DNA from: Epiperipatus broadwayi
Taxonomy: Eukaryota; Onychophora; Udeonychophora; Euonychophora; Peripatidae
Length of the DNA: 64,000 nt
Direction of reading: 5' to 3'
Assembly (NCBI GenBank): GCA_028023455.1
Contig: JAQFVV010006726.1
Coordinates: 310,001-374,000, forward strand
Part shown: one piece after another, positions 59,604-64,000 of the stretch
Numbering within the stretch: position 1 is the stretch's first letter
How the letters are laid out: each line of letters begins with the position of its first letter
The notes under the pieces: model-generated
What the model was told of the DNA's origin: nothing
The model's input: only the letters and a program-made list of their open reading frames with translations
Database searches by the model: none
Translations under genes and position numbers: made by a program

Positions 59604-61300
59604 TTATACCAAATAATATTTCTCATAATAATATTTAATTGAGATCCAAAAGTTTGCTTGGGAATTTTTCATCCTAACAGAGCCATAAAATTTACTAAAA
59701 AAATATCCTAATGCTAAAGAAGCCATTCTTAAAGGCAATACCATACTTGTTAGCCTTCCAAGGAGGATATTCCTTGAAATTAATTTTGATATAATTTGTA
59801 CTAAACAAAAAAAAAGTGTTTGCTGAAAATCCAGGATTGCTTCTAAATACAATAAGATAGAACTGTGTTTCAGTGTATTATTGTAAAAAACTATATCCAG
59901 GTTGTTAAATAATACCCTGTTGTTTAGATAAAACTATTGTCATGGGATAATAGAGAGGACTAAGTCTTTGGAAAAGTTTTCTAACACTTTCATACCATTA
60001 TTGAAATGCTTCTTTTTTTGGAAAAGTTTTATTTTTTTAAAAAGCATAACAATGTCATCAGTATAAATAAATTCACTGTATAATATTTTGAGAATATCAT
60101 TTGATAAATATATAAATAAAGTAAGTGAGAGAACAGAATCTAGAGCAAAACTGTTATGTCAAATTTTGAATATAGTTAGATAATCATTAAATGTTGAATT
60201 TTTCTCTAGAGGAGTAGTTGTTCAAACAAATTAAATGATTTTACTATACTTAATAAGAATAAAAAGATTAACAAAAGATCACTTTCCATACATAATTCTA
60301 TACCGATTCTAGATCAATAACGGTGAAACATTTTTTAAATTTATTTTGAAAGCCTGTTTTCATATGATTGGTTAAAACCAAATTTGTCTACAAAATGACT
60401 TCCTGGACAAGTCCACCTTGCTTTATTCTTTTAAAGAGCTTGCGTGGAACACCTAATAGTGATATTGGGTAATAAGTTTTTGAATCATCACTGCAAAACA
60501 ACTGCAGTTTGATGTAATGCCAAATTTTTGAAATAGTTTCTGTATGACTAATGTTACTAGAGAGTTTTGATCACCACACTTTTGCTTTCAATCTTAAAAT
60601 TTTTAAAAATTCTAGAATTATAGAAACCACATAAAACAGTTATGCAATTCTATTCTAATGATACTTTTTATATTTCTTCAATTTTAGTTTTAAAAAGTCT
60701 AGCACATAATAATGGCAACCTTATTAGCAATAATAATAGTATCTCAGCTTTATGGCTTTTACTTGTCTATTTTCTTTCTTCATTTTTCTCTTCCGGTATT
60801 ATCCAATGATTTTAAAAGTTCTTTGAGCAATTTCTGAATTATTGGTAAATAGAAATTGGCTATAAAAACCACTACTTAATTTTGCTTTAGCTTGCAATAA
60901 ATTGTTTTTGATATGACGGAGGAACATTTTAGATGTTATTATCAATTTGTCAAATGTATAACAACAAGAAGGAATTATTAAAATTTTATTAATCTTGTTT
61001 TCAAGTTATACAATAAATTGAATACAATTAGATATCCATAAATTCCATGATGGAATAGGATGGTTTTCAATTATAGAAATTTAATTTATATTAACTATGG
61101 AATTTTTTTTCTTGCTTTAATCTTCTGCAGATGTGAAGATGATGAAAGACTGAGAAAAGGAGAATAGGGTTAGCTTATGTGGTGGCGGTTGTAAAAATTA
61201 CATATATAAAAATTATCCATATCAATTGTGATTGCAGTATCACTTGAATTATCTATAAAAGAAGTTATTTACTTTTTAAGATGATTTGAAACAGAAGTGG
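59604..61300 (-). pseudogene. Decayed LINE with endonuclease and RT remnants
   Basis: Read 61300 to 59604 on the minus strand. A possible endonuclease piece at about 61200-61262 (AITIDMDNFYICNFYN) resembles the APE-type I..Y.PP region. RT landmarks then follow in the correct order: SKTYYPISLLGVPRKLFKRI (60495-60433; compare YRPISLL...K.FE.I), CFTVIDLESV (60330-60301, motif A), DSVLSLTLFIYLSNDILKIL (about 60144-60083, motif B) and FIYTDDIVMLF (about 60071-60040, the catalytic YADD box with both Asp). An 82-codon open tail reaches 59604. Several in-frame stops and at least one shift separate the blocks. The motif set fits the Jockey/I/CR1 group of non-LTR elements, whose RT primes on nicked target DNA. 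This copy is dead. Confidence 0.7.
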
Positions 61301-62631
61301 CCATCCTATGTTTACACTGTATTGAATCAATAATCAATGTAAATTAAGGAATTTTAAAAAGGTGATGAGTCTTCCAAAATATCATTATATTAGTATTGTG
61401 CTGAATAATCTATTTCCATTTTTGATTTTAACATATCCTCTGCTATGTTCAAGTAATTTGATTGTGCTTAATAGGTGAGGGGATGGTCACCCCATCAAAG
61501 ATATAACTGATACTTGTCATATTTTATGCTTTCCAATATCACCAAGTCATTTTTTATTTTATATTTTGCTATTTTTAACCAAGATTTAGTGAATGTTTAC
61601 AAGATTAATAAAATGGGTAGCAATTAATTCTGCCTTCTGAAAATTCAATTATAAACAAATTTTAGTGATGCTATATAAGCATCTCTATTGATTTAAATTT
61701 CATATTTATCACGACAAATGTTGTTTGGATATCTATATATAAAGTTGTCAATAAACAAAGATATTTTATCTTCATCTGCATAAGATCTTTGACATTGCTC
61801 ATTATATTATTAAATATCACACTGCATTTTAAGTTAGGAAGTTAACTTTCTGATTAGTATGTGTGTGTGAGAGAGAGGTTTATAAAAAGTGAAAATGGTT
61901 ATAATTTCTGTTCAGAATATTATGTGTGCACTTACTAATTATAAAAAAACACATTTAATAGTCATATGTGTTTCAGCCATCTTAAAATATATTAAATTAA
62001 AATTGCTTACTGTAAATAAGATTCACATCTATTGTATTTTGTTTTGTGATTTTTGATTTTGACACAGTTTATGAAGGAATATCTCTGAAACCATTTTCTG
62101 GAGTTCTGCATTGTCAGTATTTGCACTTCCAAATTTGGATATTAGTTAAATTTAAATGTTTTACAGAATACAAGAACTCTCATTTATAGTATTGTATAAT
62201 ATAGCTTCATAATGAATTAATTACATAAAAAATAATTTTAAAAATAATATATAATTATTTATAAATGTAATGTTTCCATTATTTTTAAATCTTTTTCCAC
62301 ATCTATATTTTAAATGATTTTATTGCTAGTAGTGCAATGGTAAATTGATGGATTTGAGGTTTAAAGTTTTTTGAAATAAATCTCCACACATCATTCGTTT
62401 GCTCAATATCACATGACTAACAAGAATAAACGATTTTTTATTTATGTATAATATTTTCATTAATTTTTACCTCTTTTTCTAAGCATTGAGTATTCGGCTT
62501 CAAATAAAATTACACCTAAAACAAAATATTTAACAATTGTATTTTTTAATCTTAACTTGAATAACTTTTTATAAAAAAAAAAAAATGTTATTCATTGCAA
62601 TTATAAATTCTATTATTGTTTCTATTGTGAC
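61301..62631. other. AT-rich stretch, no gene recognised
   Basis: May include further decayed 5' parts of the LINE on the minus strand, but no motif is convincing. Confidence 0.45.
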
Positions 62632-63445
62632 ATAATCACTTATTTATAACTGACACATAGGTTTATTATATACCTGTGTTTATATATGTAATATATAGGG
62701 TATATGAGCACAGACTTTCACATGACCCACCACTCTCCACACTATCTCATAACACTGATACACTCAAACACATATATGTTGAAAAGATAAATAATCACCA
62801 TTATACGTATTTCATGCTAAACCAGCAATCATCAGTTGGTCCAGATTACCATCTCCACACATATATGCCATAAGTGCTCAAGTATATATTAAGATAGCCA
62901 AACCTCACACTTTAATGGACAAGCTTCAATCTACTCCACACTCCAACTCTTCAACCGTCCATCCAATTAAAAATCTGATGATGGAATGCTCAAAGGCCAC
63001 CCTGAGGTTGAGATTCTTGTCACACTCATGTTGACCTAAGATCAATGGATTATATCCTGTATATGAGGGGTCAGATTGACCTTAGGTCAACATGGGTGTG
63101 CCAAGAATCTCGGCCTCAGGGTGGCCTTCGAGCATTCCATCATCAGATTTTCAATTGGATGGACAGTTGAAGCATTGGAGTGTGGAGTAGATTGAAGCCT
63201 GTCCATTAAAGTATGAGGTTTGGCTATCTTAATATATATACTTGAGCACTTATAGCATATATGTGTGGAGATAGTAATCTGGACCAACTGATGGTTGCTG
63301 GTTTAGCATGAAATACGCATATTGGTTATTATTTATCTTTTCAACATATATGTGTTTGAGTGTATCAGTGTTATGGGATAGTGTGGAGAGTGGTGGGTCA
63401 TGTAAAAGTTTGTGCTCATATACCCAATATAATCACTTATTTATA
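62632..63445. repeat. 17 bp direct repeats flanking the palindrome
   Basis: ATAATCACTTATTTATA at 62632-62648 and 63429-63445, perfect. The second overlaps the last two bases of the right arm. The spacing and perfection fit a target-site duplication of retroposition type. Confidence 0.7.
62692..63430. mobile_element. Large palindromic (foldback) SINE-related element
   Basis: Arms 62692-63046 and 63074-63430 (about 355 bp each, roughly 90% complementary by eye) surround a 27 bp centre. The arm ends (GGGTATATGAGCACA and complement) and their outer ~180 bp match the tRNA-derived SINE-like copy at 57.4 kb, with a degenerate box B. The inner parts (CATCATCAGATTTT..., GTTGACCTAAG...) are not in that copy. 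An unmatched 43 bp separates the left arm from the left flanking repeat. Frames of 65-66 codons on both strands are by-products of the symmetry. Confidence 0.7.
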
Positions 63446-64000
63446 TAACAATTAAAACTTTAATCTGTTGTTTTAGTTTACAACAAAAACAAATCTTTAT
63501 TTTTTTAAAAAATATTATTCATTGCTGTTCTAGTAATAATTTTGCTATTGCATCTATTGTGAGATAATCCGTTATTAATCTACCAATTAAAACTTTAATA
63601 TGTTGTTTTCATCTCAGCAGAAGATCAAATTGTCATTATTTTTATAATTATTTACTGAACAAAAATCACAAACCATATTTTATTGCAAAGTTTATAATCA
63701 CTGCTTTTATTTATTTTCACTGCAAAATTTCTCCAATTAATAGTTTTATGAGACTGTAATGCTATTATTATTATTATGATCAGCAAAACTGGTGCGATTT
63801 TTCTTTCATGTTCACATTATTATTATAAAAGCAATACTAATTTGTCTAAATAAATATTACATAAAACATAAAGCAAAAAAGATTTAATTTTAGTAAAAAT
63901 GTTTTTATTTTTTATTAAAATATTATTTAATTGTATATTTTTAAATCCATGTAAAATGTTTTTACAATTTATTTCCTTTCTACATTTACCTTTTACTTTG
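63446..64000. other. No gene; degenerate local duplication
   Basis: CAATTAAAACTTTAATCTGTTGTTTT (near 63449) recurs in diverged form near 63587. TTATTCATTGC (63518) followed by a CTATTGTGA-like stretch repeats the sequence left of the palindrome (62588-62640). The host site therefore already contained an imperfect tandem repeat of about 100-130 bp. Confidence 0.5.

Overview
The window is very AT-rich (roughly three quarters A+T by eye), full of A/T homopolymers and (TA)n microsatellites. I found no long open frames, no operons, no bacterial signals and no intact host exon, rRNA or functional tRNA. What can be recognised is transposon-derived: Ty3/gypsy, Penelope-like (PLE), an endonuclease/RT LINE, tRNA-derived SINEs, inverted-repeat MITEs and hammerhead-like motifs. 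This is intergenic or intronic DNA of a metazoan, most likely an invertebrate. The sequence alone does not fix the lineage.

Layout. 1-634 (minus) is a protein-like but stop-riddled frame of unknown origin. 3651-6540 is a non-autonomous LTR element in tandem form: three ~750 bp LTRs separated by two ~300 bp non-coding internal segments, inside a 5 bp target duplication (ATAAT). A weak LINE relic lies at 10.1-10.5 kb, a SINE at 12.5 kb and a decayed PLE C-terminus at 15.0-15.5 kb. Three short hairpins sharing a loop sequence sit at 17.07-17.20 kb. MITE-like inverted repeats are at 21.77-22.12 and 27.38-27.63 kb. Minisatellites and inverted copies of a (TA)n-tailed repeat fill 24.6-26.2 kb.

32516-47111 is a 14.6 kb Ty3/gypsy element with unusually large LTRs (about 4.12 kb each). 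Each LTR carries an AT-rich periodic block and an array of 41 bp units. The 6.36 kb interior encodes broken Gag, protease, RT/RNase H and integrase with a GPY/F module. All are interrupted by stops and frameshifts, and no env is visible. The element sits in a (TA)n tract directly next to a 5'-truncated PLE (47.15-47.65 kb) that keeps a GIY-YIG domain and a degenerate type I hammerhead fold.

Downstream are a 738 bp element with 149 bp inverted termini (51.0-51.8 kb), an isolated hammerhead-like motif on the minus strand (54.4 kb), a possible piggyBac-type MITE (55.5 kb), a SINE-like copy (57.4 kb), a clean SINE insertion with a perfect 15 bp target duplication (58.2 kb), a decayed LINE on the minus strand (59.6-61.3 kb), and a near-perfect ~740 bp palindrome related to the 57.4 kb SINE and flanked by a 17 bp duplication (62.6-63.4 kb).

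No set of genes works together here apart from the decayed gag-pol cassette. All domain calls come from reading translations by eye, with no database search.
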